Source: Phycicoccus flavus (lineage in GTDB: Bacteria; Actinomycetota; Actinomycetes; Actinomycetales; Dermatophilaceae). Taken from it: DNA of 64,000 nucleotides. The stretch spans positions 46,899 to 110,898 of the forward strand of contig NZ_SAYU02000003.1 of assembly GCF_004025965.2 (NCBI RefSeq), given 5' to 3'. The position numbers were made by a program, and so were the translations under genes. The notes below the pieces were generated by a model. The model had not been told where the DNA came from, did no database searches, and worked only from the letters and a program-made list of their open reading frames with translations. Position 1 is the stretch's first letter; each line of letters begins with the position of its first letter. Below are positions 26,285 through 34,538 of this stretch, one piece after another.

Positions 26285-27333
26285 CCCCCCCTCGCTCCCC
26301 CCGGCCGACCCTGGAGCAGGTCGCCGCGCGCGCCGGTGTCTCGCGCGCCACGGTCTCGCGGGTCGTCAACGGCTCGGAGTCGGTGGACGCCGGCCTGGCC
26401 GACGTCGTCCGCCGCGCCGTCGACGAGCTGGGGTACGTGCCCAACCCGGCCGCCCGGGCGCTGATGACCCGGCGGGTCGACACCGTGGCCCTCGTCGCCG
26501 CCGAGGCCCCGAGCCGGGTGTTCGGCGACCCGTTCTTCGCCGCCGTCGCGCGCGGCGCGAGCCAGGAGCTCGCCCGGTCGGGGCTGCACATGGTGCTCTC
26601 GATGGTGCAGACGCCGGAGGACCGCGCGCGCCTCGCCGCGTTCCTGCGCGGCGGGCACGTCGACGGCGCGCTCGTCATCTCCGAGCACGGGGACGAGGAC
26701 GTCGTCGGGGCGGCAGTCGGGGCGGGCATCGCCGTCGTCGTCGGGGGGCGGCCGGTGACGCCGCACGAGGGCGTCGCGTCGGTCGACCACGACAACGTCG
26801 AGGGGGGCCGGCTGGCGGCGCAGCGCCTCCTGGACCGCGGGTGCCGGTGCGTCGGCACCGTCGCCGGGCCGCAGGACATGTCGGCCGGCGTCGACCGGCT
26901 CGTGGGGTTCACCGAGGCCCTGGGCGCGCGGTTCGACCCCGCGCTCGTCGAGGCCGGGGACTTCACGACGACCGGGGGCGGCGCGGCGGCCGAGCGGCTG
27001 CTGGCGCGCGCGCCGGGGCTCGACGGGCTGTTCGTCGCCAGCGACCTCATGGCGCTCGGCGCGCTGGGGGCGCTGCGGGCGGGCGGCCGGCGGGTGCCGG
27101 AGGACGTCGCGGTGGTCGGGTTCGACGACGCGTCCGTGGCCGCCGTCGCCGCTCCCCCGCTGACGACGGTGCGTCAGCGCACCGAGGTGCAGGGACGGCT
27201 CATGGCGCAGCTGCTGCTGGACGGGCTGGGCCGGACCGTCGCCGACCCGCTGCCCGAGCTCGTGTCCGGGGACGGGGCGGCGGGGGCCGGCGTCGTCCTG
27301 CCGGTCGAGCTCGTCGTCCGCGACAGCGCCTGA
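26281..27333 (+). CDS. LacI-family transcriptional regulator
   Basis: 350 residues. The N-terminal helix-turn-helix is PTLEQVAARAGVSRATVSRV followed by the hinge helix YVPNPAARALMTRR. The remainder is a periplasmic-binding-protein-like effector domain (DPFFAAVARGASQEL, VDHDNVEGGRLAAQRLL, VVGFDDASVAAVAAPPLTTV, ending in a C-terminal dimer strand). Family members repress sugar-use genes and release DNA on binding a sugar or its phosphate. The facing secreted beta-helix gene has a perfect 14-bp palindrome of LacI-operator type near its start, so it is the most likely target. The start is the ATG overlapping the upstream leader frame. Confidence 0.93.
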   Translation: MTPPRSPRPTLEQVAARAGVSRATVSRVVNGSESVDAGLADVVRRAVDELGYVPNPAARALMTRRVDTVALVAAEAPSRVFGDPFFAAVARGASQELARSGLHMVLSMVQTPEDRARLAAFLRGGHVDGALVISEHGDEDVVGAAVGAGIAVVVGGRPVTPHEGVASVDHDNVEGGRLAAQRLLDRGCRCVGTVAGPQDMSAGVDRLVGFTEALGARFDPALVEAGDFTTTGGGAAAERLLARAPGLDGLFVASDLMALGALGALRAGGRRVPEDVAVVGFDDASVAAVAAPPLTTVRQRTEVQGRLMAQLLLDGLGRTVADPLPELVSGDGAAGAGVVLPVELVVRDSA

Positions 27334-27392
27334 GCGGGGAACCGCGCCCTGGGGCTGCCGCGGACGACGAGGTCAGCGGGACCGGCGGTCCG

Positions 27393-29351
27393 TCACGGGT
27401 ACTCGGTGACGTAGGCCGGCGTGCCGGTGTTGCTGTTGTCGACCTGGCCGCCGGTGTCGTTGACGACGTGGCGGATGGTGCCCGCGCCGAGGTTGACCGT
27501 CAGCAGGTGGTGCAGCTTCACCCCGGGGGTCACCGGCACCTGGAAGCCGTGCTCGGTGACGATGTCCGGGTTGTTGCGGTTGTAGACGTAGGACCCGCCG
27601 CCCCAGAGCTCGTGGGTCTTGACCGTCGGGGAGACGACGTAGCCCGCGTAGCCGAGGGTGCCGTCCGGCTGGGTCCAGTCCGCCTGGGTCGGCGGGTCGT
27701 ACGGCAGCTCGTTCTGGTAGAGCACCGTCCGGCCGTTCTCGCCGTTCCAGATCGTGTTGTGCTGCTGGAAGTGCTCGACGAACAGGCCGGTCGCGGTCAC
27801 GTCGTCGCCGTCGACGATGACGCCGTTGGTGCCGGTGTTGACCGCCCAGCGCTCGTCGTCGCCGAGGAAGCCGCCGCTGAAGTCCTCGACGCCGTGGTCG
27901 GCGCGCCACACCCAGGTGTGGTCGATGAGGACGTGGTCGGCGTCGACCTCGAGGGCCACCTTGGTCTTGCCGATGTGCGGACCGCCGACGCGGAAGTACA
28001 CGTCGCTGAGGGTCAGCGGGTCCGCGGGGCTCGAGCCCCGGCCGGACGCCGTTCCGCCCTTGCCCTGGTCGTGCCGGGCGACGTGCAGCAGGGTGTCGGA
28101 GAGCTTCGTCCCGGCGTCGATGGTGACGCCGGCGACGACGGTGCCGGCGCCGTCGGACACCTCGAGCGGCGTGGCGCCGTTCTGGGCGGTGAGGGTGGCG
28201 TGGCCCATCCCGAGCACGACCGTGCCGGGGCGCTTGACCTTGATGCTCTGCGCGACGTCGTAGATGCCGGGCGTGAGGAGGAGGTTCTTGCCCCGGGCCA
28301 GCGCGGCGTTCATGGTCTTGACCGAGTCACCGGGCCTGGCGACGTGGAACGCCGACAGGGGCAGGGTGCGGCCGTCGCTCGCGTCGTCGGACCAGCTCGT
28401 GCCGCGGGTGTCGGTGTGCGCCGCGGGGACGTGCACCGACCAGGAGTCGCCGTCCGCGGTGAGGAACGGCTTCTCGCGGCTGACCGGCGTCGTGTCCAGC
28501 GTCGTGTAGGGCGGGTCCGGGAAGGAGGCGTCGTCCGGCGCGCCCTCGACCCCGGCGAAGACCTGGTTCCAGACGGCGTTGCTCCAGCCGCCGACCTCGC
28601 TGTTGCGGGTCAGCCACTGCTGCTGCGAGCCGTTGATGACGAAGTCGGCCTTGGTGTCGGCGATGAAGCCGCCGCTGGCGTACTGCGGACCGGCGGTGCA
28701 GTAGTCCATGAGCGAGAGGTTGCCGCCGTGGACGGCGACGCGGCGCATGGAGACCGCCTGGGACACGGCCCAGAAGTTCGCCGAGGCCCGGCAGCCGTCC
28801 TGACCGGCGCCGTTGACATCGATCGTGAGGTTGGACAGGGTCCGCCAGAAGTTGTTGAGGGCGATGCAGTTGCTCGTCCCGTTGTCCTCGAGGCAGCGGT
28901 TGTAGACCTCGATCTTGCCGTTGATGTGGACGTCGTCCGGGGTGGCGCCGAGGCCCGCGACCTCGGTGTAGTAGCCGACCTTCAGCTGCAGCGGCTCGGC
29001 GGCGGTGCCGTAGGTGCCGGGCTTGAAGAGGATGCTCCAGCGGTTGGTGCCCATCTCGTCGTCGGTCTGGACGTCGCTGATGGAGTCGACCGCGGCCTTG
29101 ATCTCGGCCGTCGGCATGCTCGGGTCGAGGACGAGTACGTGCTCGCCGAGCGGGCTGTCGGTGCCGGGCAGCGCGGCGGCCAGCGGCACGGCGGCCAGGG
29201 GCGCGGCCGGGGCGGGGGCAGCGGCGGCGGGGGCGCTCGCGGCGGCCACGCCACCGCCGAGGACGAGGCCGGCGGTCGCGACGGCGACCCCGACCCGGGC
29301 TCTCGTCGGGCGCTGCGGCGTTCGTGCAGGTGGGGACAGGTGTCGCGTCAT
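27393..29351 (-). CDS. secreted right-handed beta-helix protein, probable GH55-type beta-1,3-glucanase
   Basis: The 652-residue protein opens with an Arg-rich N-region, a hydrophobic AVATAGLVLGGGVAAASA and Ala-Pro cleavage sites: an export signal. The mature part is a two-part beta-helix: GTNRWSILFKPGTY, VGYYTEVAGLGATPDDVHIN, SGGFIADTKADFVINGSQQQ, VVLGMGHATLTAQ, HVLIDHTWVWRADHG, GLFVEHFQQHNTIWNG, and THELWGGGSYVYN. These blocks match actinobacterial GH55 exo-beta-1,3-glucanases (laminarinases), which are sometimes misannotated as 'adenylyl cyclase'. The Glu in THELWG is a candidate catalytic acid, not proven. It probably releases glucose from fungal or algal glucan outside the cell. A LacI-type operator lies 36 bases before the ATG and the LacI gene faces it. 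Confidence 0.8.
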   Translation of the reverse strand: MTRHLSPPARTPQRPTRARVGVAVATAGLVLGGGVAAASAPAAAAPAPAAPLAAVPLAAALPGTDSPLGEHVLVLDPSMPTAEIKAAVDSISDVQTDDEMGTNRWSILFKPGTYGTAAEPLQLKVGYYTEVAGLGATPDDVHINGKIEVYNRCLEDNGTSNCIALNNFWRTLSNLTIDVNGAGQDGCRASANFWAVSQAVSMRRVAVHGGNLSLMDYCTAGPQYASGGFIADTKADFVINGSQQQWLTRNSEVGGWSNAVWNQVFAGVEGAPDDASFPDPPYTTLDTTPVSREKPFLTADGDSWSVHVPAAHTDTRGTSWSDDASDGRTLPLSAFHVARPGDSVKTMNAALARGKNLLLTPGIYDVAQSIKVKRPGTVVLGMGHATLTAQNGATPLEVSDGAGTVVAGVTIDAGTKLSDTLLHVARHDQGKGGTASGRGSSPADPLTLSDVYFRVGGPHIGKTKVALEVDADHVLIDHTWVWRADHGVEDFSGGFLGDDERWAVNTGTNGVIVDGDDVTATGLFVEHFQQHNTIWNGENGRTVLYQNELPYDPPTQADWTQPDGTLGYAGYVVSPTVKTHELWGGGSYVYNRNNPDIVTEHGFQVPVTPGVKLHHLLTVNLGAGTIRHVVNDTGGQVDNSNTGTPAYVTEYP

Positions 29352-29387
29352 CGGGGTCCGTTCCGTGCGGGGGCTCCCTCGCCGATG

Positions 29388-29401
29388 AGAGAGCGCTCTC
29401 T
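29388..29401. promoter_or_regulatory. 14-bp palindromic operator, LacI-family type
   Basis: AGAGAGCGCTCTCT is a perfect palindrome with a central CG, the usual form of LacI-family operators. It lies 36 bases upstream of the GH55-like ATG and overlaps a TAGAGA -10-like hexamer on the minus strand, so binding there would block transcription. Confidence 0.65.
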
Positions 29402-29526
29402 AGCGCGGTACCCAACCACATGACGTCGGCGATGACAACCGGAGCCGCCCGCACCCTCGACGGGTGACGTGGGACGCTGTCCCGGCATCCCGACACCCGA
29501 CCCCAGCACCCGGAAGGTGGAGCCGA

Positions 29527-30801
29527 GTGGGCGCGCACGGACACGACGGCGAGACCGTCCTGCCGATGACCCGGATCGCCTGGGTGGTCCTGGTCCCCCT
29601 CGCGGTCCTCACCCTCGTGGGGCTCGTCGTGCTGTGGCCGTCGGGGGCGCCGGCCGCCACCGAGCGCTCCTCCGCGGTCGAGTACGACGGGGTCGTGCTG
29701 TCCGTCAGTGAGGAGGCGTGCCCGCCCACCGTCCCCGACCCGGCGGCGCAGTGCGGGACGGTGTCGGTGCGAATCGACACGCCCGAGGGGTCGCGGGACG
29801 TCGAGGCGCCGCTGTCCGGCAACCCGGGGGCGCCGGACCTCGAGGCCGGAGACGAGGTCGTCGTCGCGGCGGCCGAGACGCCGGACGGGTTCCTCTACGG
29901 GGTCGTCGACCACCAGCGCGGGACGGGGCTCGTCGTCCTGCTGGCGGCGCTCGCGGTCGCGCTGCTCGTCTTCGGGCGGTGGCGTGGGCTCAGCGCGCTC
30001 GTCGGGCTGGCCATCACGTTCGTCGCCCTCTTCGTCTTCATCGTGCCCGCGGTCATCGGCGGCGAGTCGCCGGTGCTCGTCGCGCTCGTCGGCGCGTCGT
30101 TCGTCACCCTGTCGGTCCTCTACCTCACGCACGGCGTCTCCCTGACGACGACGGTCGCGGTCATGGGGACGATGGCGAGCCTGGGCCTCACGGCCGCGCT
30201 GTCGGAGCTGGCCGTCGGCGCCCTGCGGCTCACCGGGGTCACCGACGACATCTCGACGGCGGTCGCCACGAACTACGGCGTCGACACCCGGGGCCTGCTC
30301 GTCGCCAGCACCATCATCGGCTCGGTCGGCGTTCTCGACGACGTCACGGTCACCCAGGCGGCCACCGTCGCCGAGGTCGGGCGCGCCAACCCCACCTACC
30401 GCTTCACCGAGCTCTACGGCGCCGGCTCCCGGGTCGGCCGCTCGCACATCGCGTCCGTCGTCAACACCATCGTCCTCGCCTACGCCGGCTCCTCGCTCCC
30501 CCTCCTCGTGCTCGTCGTCGCCGACAACGGCTCGCTCACCGGCGCGGCGACTACGCAGCTGATCTCCCAGGAGGTCGTCCGCAGCGCGGTCGCGACGATC
30601 GGGCTCATCGCCGCCGTCCCCCTCACGACCGCGCTCGCCGCGCTCGCCACGCGCACCGCACCGACAACGACACCGACGGCCCACGACGACGGCCGGAGCG
30701 GCGGCCCCTCCGACACCGACCCGACCGGCCCCGCCGACGACCGCCCGCACCCCACGACCCGGCGCGAGGCCAGGGAGGCACGCGAGGCGTCCGGTCACTG
30801 A
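29527..30801 (+). CDS. YibE/F-family membrane protein
   Basis: The 424-residue integral membrane protein opens with one N-terminal helix (~17-35). An extracytoplasmic beta-rich section with a Cys pair (VSEEACPPTVPDPAAQCGTV) follows, then seven or more helices. YibE/F signatures include LLVFGRWRGLSALVGL, LYLTHGVSLTTTVAVMGT and TIIGSVGVLDDVTVTQAATV. The C-terminus is a hydrophilic Asp/Pro/Thr tail. Function is unknown; some relatives are suspected transporters. The GTG at 29527 was chosen because GGAG lies 7 bases upstream; an ATG at 29566 is the alternative. It is divergent from the GH55-like gene. Confidence 0.85.
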   Translation: MGAHGHDGETVLPMTRIAWVVLVPLAVLTLVGLVVLWPSGAPAATERSSAVEYDGVVLSVSEEACPPTVPDPAAQCGTVSVRIDTPEGSRDVEAPLSGNPGAPDLEAGDEVVVAAAETPDGFLYGVVDHQRGTGLVVLLAALAVALLVFGRWRGLSALVGLAITFVALFVFIVPAVIGGESPVLVALVGASFVTLSVLYLTHGVSLTTTVAVMGTMASLGLTAALSELAVGALRLTGVTDDISTAVATNYGVDTRGLLVASTIIGSVGVLDDVTVTQAATVAEVGRANPTYRFTELYGAGSRVGRSHIASVVNTIVLAYAGSSLPLLVLVVADNGSLTGAATTQLISQEVVRSAVATIGLIAAVPLTTALAALATRTAPTTTPTAHDDGRSGGPSDTDPTGPADDRPHPTTRREAREAREASGH

Positions 30802-30821
30802 CGTCCCCCGCCTCCTCCAGA

Positions 30822-31020
30822 GACGTCCCACCCACGGGAGTCGCGACGGTCGTCCGGCCACCGACGTCCGGCGCGCCCAACGACCCGAGGCCCATCGGGG
30901 CGGAGCGAGGACCTCCGGCCGCCGACCCTGCGCACCCGTGGACCACTCGCCCATCGCGACGTCGTGAGAGCAGTCCGGCTGCTGACGTCCGACCCACGGG
31001 AGTCGCGACATTCATCCGGC
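30822..31020. repeat. imperfect direct repeat pair, 162 bp apart
   Basis: A ~40-bp block starting GACGTCCCACCCACGGGAGT at 30822 recurs at 30984 with a few changes, both copies followed by CGCGAC and a TCCGGCC. A looser third relative lies between them (about 30935-30980). No gene is recognised in 30802-31090. Confidence 0.6.
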
Positions 31021-31044
31021 CGGCGCCGGCCCGGGGCGCGCCCG

Positions 31045-31273
31045 CTGTCCAACACTGTTCTCCCCCGCCCCCCGGACCACCCCCTGTCCGTCACGCTGCT
31101 CCCTCGACCCCGGACTCCCTCCTGTCCATCACGCTGCTCCCTCGACCCCGGACTCCCTCCTGTCCATCACGCTGCTCCCTCGACCCCGGACTCCCTCCTG
31201 TCCATCACGCTGCTCCCTCGACCCCGGACCACCCCCTGTCCATCACGCTGCTCCTTCGACCCCTGACTTCTCT
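31045..31273. repeat. 38-bp tandem repeat array, six copies
   Basis: Units beginning CTGTCC start at 31045 (degenerate), 31084, 31122, 31160, 31198 and 31236, with a period of exactly 38 after the first. The central copies are identical. The last copy runs into the 3' end of the DUF222/HNH gene, so the array looks like tandem amplification of that gene's terminal sequence. Confidence 0.9.
31091..31243 (-). other. chain of four overlapping 12-codon mini-ORFs
   Basis: On the minus strand each 38-bp unit is a complete mini-ORF. Starts are at 31243, 31205, 31167 and 31129, and stops are at the next start through a TGATG overlap. The peptides are MDRGWSGVEGAA once and MDRRESGVEGAA three times. 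Each ATG has GGGAG 8 bases upstream, supplied by the previous unit. The first ATG overlaps the TGA of the DUF222/HNH gene, whose own C-terminus is SGVEGAA. The chain ends where the next ATG is mutated to ACG. Coding is possible by re-initiation but not shown. Confidence 0.6.
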
Positions 31274-32883
31274 GTGGCACAGGTCGACTCGTCCCCAGAG
31301 TCGAACCGCGGCCCTCCCGACTCGTCCCCGCCGTCGAAACGCGGCGCTCGACACTCGGCCCACGCCTCGAACCACGGGGCTTCCCTCTCGTGCGAGAGAT
31401 CCGGCTCGTCCCGGCCGATCCGGGACCTTGCCCACCGACGCACGCCGGGGTCCTTGTCGACCACGGCGTCGATGAGCGACTCCAGTCGCTGCGGCGTCAT
31501 CGGTGGCGGGTCAAGCGCCGCGCGTTCCGCCCGCAGTTGGTCGAGCCGGCGGTCGTAGCTGCCGGGGCTCAGGTCCCACAGCACGTACCGCCCGCGGTCG
31601 TCGGGTCTGCGTCGGACCTCGGCGACGAGGCGGCGCTCGTGGACGTGGGTGTGGTGGCGCTGGCACAGCAGGGCGGCGTTGTCGAGGTCGGACGGGCCGC
31701 CGTCGGCCCAGTGCAGGACGTGGTGGGCCCTGGTCCACGCCGCCGGAGCCGCGCAGCCCGGATAGGTGCAGCCGCGGTCCCGACGCCACAGCCGCCGGCG
31801 CTGGGCGCGCGTGAAGAGACGTACCACCCGGCCGAGGTCGAGGTCCTCCCCCGCGACGCCGAGGACGACCGGGACGAGGTCGGCCTCGCAGCAGATGCGG
31901 CGCAGGATCTCGGGTGACAGCACCGTGCCCGACGCGGTCGACCCGAGCACCTCGCCGCCTCCGACCCGTTCCTGCAGCTCGGTGAGCCCGATCGTCACGT
32001 GCACCGCGGCGGCCGCCCCGGCAGCGCCGTCCGGGCCGACGCCGTCGGCGTCGAGGGCCGACGAGCGGCGACACACCTCGGCCAGCGCCTCGACGCGCCG
32101 TTGTCCGGCGGGCCGCAGGTCGCGCTCCTTCGTCTCCTCGTTCGGGCAGGGCGCGCTGAGCGGGCCGATGGCCGCCTCCAGGGCCGCGGCCTGCTCCGGA
32201 GTCATGAGCAGCTGGTACTCGGTGAGGTCGCCGGACTCGACGACCGGCGAGGACAGCCGCGCCGCCGACACCAGCCGCTGCTGCAGGTCGTCGAGCTCTC
32301 CGGGCCTTCCGTACTCGGCGAGCAGCCGCGGACGGAGGCGTCGCATCAGACCCGGGCCCCACTGCAGACCGAGGTCCACGAGCGCGCGGGCCACCGTCGG
32401 GAGGGCGTCGTCACGCAGGTGCGGGGCCAGCCGCTCGAGCTCGCGGCTCACGGCGGTCGCGAGTCCAGGCGACACCGAGCCGTCGAGCACCCCCTCGGCC
32501 ACGACCGCCGTCGCCGTGTCGACGCCCTCGTCGCCGGTCTCCGCACCCGTCGCCCGACGCCAGACCGGGGAGACCCCGGCGAGAGCCGAGGCGGCCGCGG
32601 CGACGTGGGCCGCGCCGCCCTGTCGCAGGGACGGGGCGTGCTCGAGGACCCAGGTGTGCGCGGTGTCACCGGAGGCGGAGACCTCGCCCCGGCTGAGCGC
32701 CTCGGCGGTGATGGCGACCCGCGCCGCCGAGGCCTGGGCCGCCACGGAGTCGACGACGGTCAGCAGCTGCGCGAGCTCGGCACCGGACGCCTCGTGCAGC
32801 ACGCGCGTGATGCCGGTCAGGCGCTCCCCGGCAGCCTCGATGACGGAGCGACGCTCCGCGAGACCGATGACCCCCTCATCCAT
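31243..32883 (-). CDS. DUF222 / HNH endonuclease-motif protein
   Basis: 546 residues. The N-terminal and middle part is the DUF222 helical domain common in multi-copy actinobacterial genes. At about 372-417 lies an HNH motif: CTYPGCAAPAAWTRAHHVLH, then WADGGPSDLDNAALLCQRHH and HVHE. The family is thought to be a selfish or mobile nuclease type, but activity is largely untested. The C-terminus is low complexity (RFDGGDESGG, RFDSGDES) and ends in SGVEGAA, identical to the peptide encoded by the repeat array just downstream. A TAGTGT -10 hexamer (plus-strand 32890-32895) lies 6 bases before the ATG, so the mRNA is probably leaderless. Confidence 0.9.
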   Translation of the reverse strand: MDEGVIGLAERRSVIEAAGERLTGITRVLHEASGAELAQLLTVVDSVAAQASAARVAITAEALSRGEVSASGDTAHTWVLEHAPSLRQGGAAHVAAAASALAGVSPVWRRATGAETGDEGVDTATAVVAEGVLDGSVSPGLATAVSRELERLAPHLRDDALPTVARALVDLGLQWGPGLMRRLRPRLLAEYGRPGELDDLQQRLVSAARLSSPVVESGDLTEYQLLMTPEQAAALEAAIGPLSAPCPNEETKERDLRPAGQRRVEALAEVCRRSSALDADGVGPDGAAGAAAAVHVTIGLTELQERVGGGEVLGSTASGTVLSPEILRRICCEADLVPVVLGVAGEDLDLGRVVRLFTRAQRRRLWRRDRGCTYPGCAAPAAWTRAHHVLHWADGGPSDLDNAALLCQRHHTHVHERRLVAEVRRRPDDRGRYVLWDLSPGSYDRRLDQLRAERAALDPPPMTPQRLESLIDAVVDKDPGVRRWARSRIGRDEPDLSHEREAPWFEAWAECRAPRFDGGDESGGPRFDSGDESTCATEKSGVEGAA

Positions 32884-32966
32884 GCACCGACACTACGACC
32901 GACCACTGACAGCCCTCCGACCTGCGACGACGCGCCCACCACGGCCCTTGGCCATCACCGGCCCGG

Positions 32967-33278
32967 TCAGTCGCGGGCGGTGCCGGCCGGCCGGTCGTAG
33001 AGCAGGTCCGCGTAGTCCCAGTGCCGCTCGATCCAGCCCTTGATGAACGGGCAGATCGCCAACACCTTGCGCCGCCCGTCGGCGCGGACGAGGTCCAGCG
33101 ACTGCCGGGCCAGCGCCGAGCCCACGCCCTGCCCCTCGCAGCGGCCGTCGACCTCGGTGTGCGTGAACACGACGAGGGCGTCGGTCAGCTGGTAGGCCGC
33201 GAAGCCCGCCGGCTCCCCGTCCACCTGCGCCTCGAACCGCGACGCGTCCCTGTTGTCCGTGACGACGACCTCGCTCAT
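32967..33278 (-). CDS. small GNAT-type acetyltransferase, 103 aa
   Basis: This compact GNAT belongs to the YjdJ-like type (about 90-100 residues). VDGEPAGFAAYQL and VVFTHTEVDGRCEGQGVGSA carry the acetyl-CoA pyrophosphate-binding loop (RCEGQGVGSALA). The end, VLAICPFIKGWIERHWDYADL, is the family signature. The substrate is unknown. GGGAGG lies 7 bases upstream of the ATG at 33278. Confidence 0.9.
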   Translation of the reverse strand: MSEVVVTDNRDASRFEAQVDGEPAGFAAYQLTDALVVFTHTEVDGRCEGQGVGSALARQSLDLVRADGRRKVLAICPFIKGWIERHWDYADLLYDRPAGTARD

Positions 33279-33518
33279 GCCCCGACCTCCCGTGCGTCCT
33301 CGGCCGCGGGCCACCCGCCGCCGCTGGACCCAACACCGAGAGCGCGCTCGTTCGTCCCGCCCCGCCCCGCCACGGGAGGGACCAGCGCGTCCACCCCGCT
33401 CGCGACGTCGGCGCTCCACGGTCCCCCCGCGTACAGAGGACGGCGCCGGGGCCTGTGGACAACTCCTCACGTCGTGCGCGCCGACATCGCAGAGTGGTCC
33501 CTCGACGGAAGGACTGCC

Positions 33519-34493
33519 ATGACCGAACCCATCCCGCTCACCCCGTCCGACGAGGAGCTCGAGTCCACCGCCCTGCTCGCCCTCGCCGACGGCCCACTCC
33601 CCGCCACCGACCTCGCGTCGCGCATGCGCCGACGGTTCCGCTCCCGAACCATGGACGCGCGGCTCGTGGAGATGCTCGTCGAGCGCAGTGAGCTGCTCGT
33701 CGGCCGACCGGACGGGTCCGTCATCCGGCTCATCGACCTGCTCGAGGGGTCGGTGTTCACCCAGCGGATGCCGCACTCCGACGGCAGCCGGCGCGACCTG
33801 TGGAGCGACCTGGCGCTCGCCCCGCTCGTGTCCTGGCTGGTCCGCGAGGGGTTGTGCCTGGCCTCCGGGGACCCGCTCTCGCTGGGGCAGCTCGGGCACG
33901 CCACGATCGTCGGACCTGCGGGGTGGCTCCCGCCCGTCAGACCCGGCGGCCTCGTCTCCCTGACCGTCCGCGGCGGGTCGGTCGCCGTCGCCGCGGTCGA
34001 CGACGACGACCTCCTGGATCCGAGGGCGGAGGGCCGGGTGAGACGGGCCCTCACCCGCCATTACCGGACGAGCACCTGGTGGACCGAGGAGGACCTCGCG
34101 GAGCAGCCCGTCGCGCTGACGGCGGCCGTGGCCCACGCCCTCGTCGAGGATCCGGACCTGCTGGAGCGACCCACGCTTCCCCTAGACGAGCTGCTGTACC
34201 TCGCCGTGCGGACGTGCGAGCAGGACCACCACCTGCGCGACCTGGCCGCCTGGAGACCCGGGGAGAACGTCAGCTTCAGCATCTCCGGCATGCCCGACGC
34301 CCTGCACCACGAGATCCAGGCGCGCGCCCGGCGGTACGGCATGTCCGGCGACCAGTACGCGATCCTCGCCCTCGGTCACCTCTGCTGGCGCACGCCGTTC
34401 GCCGAAGACCTCGGCGGCGACGAGTGGGGCTGGGAGCCGCCGCATGTCCGACCGGGCCCGTCGTCCGACCCGCCGCGGCTGAGGCCGGTCTGA
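33519..34493 (+). CDS. protein of unknown function, 324 aa
   Basis: No family is recognised. The N-terminus (ESTALLALADGPLPATDLAS through MLVERSELLVG) looks like a winged-helix fold reminiscent of DNA-binding or HTH modules. The middle is beta-rich (GGLVSLTVRGGSVAVAAVDD). A helical region follows, with the ending YGMSGDQYAILALGHLCWRT. GGAAGGA lies 5 bases before the ATG. It stands alone, divergent from the GNAT and convergent with the NERD gene. Confidence 0.75.
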   Translation: MTEPIPLTPSDEELESTALLALADGPLPATDLASRMRRRFRSRTMDARLVEMLVERSELLVGRPDGSVIRLIDLLEGSVFTQRMPHSDGSRRDLWSDLALAPLVSWLVREGLCLASGDPLSLGQLGHATIVGPAGWLPPVRPGGLVSLTVRGGSVAVAAVDDDDLLDPRAEGRVRRALTRHYRTSTWWTEEDLAEQPVALTAAVAHALVEDPDLLERPTLPLDELLYLAVRTCEQDHHLRDLAAWRPGENVSFSISGMPDALHHEIQARARRYGMSGDQYAILALGHLCWRTPFAEDLGGDEWGWEPPHVRPGPSSDPPRLRPV

Positions 34494-34538
34494 CAACTCC
34501 CCGCCAGGTGTCGAGCACCGTACTTCTGCGGGCGTCGG

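Noticed and set aside
25095..29423. A 1,442-codon plus-strand frame across the DUF3500, LacI and GH55-like genes.
   Set aside because: It crosses three genes with clear protein families in other frames; the composition is that of a shadow.
31045..31273. CRISPR array.
   Set aside because: The units are directly abutting, with no unique spacers and no cas genes; it is a simple 38-bp tandem repeat.
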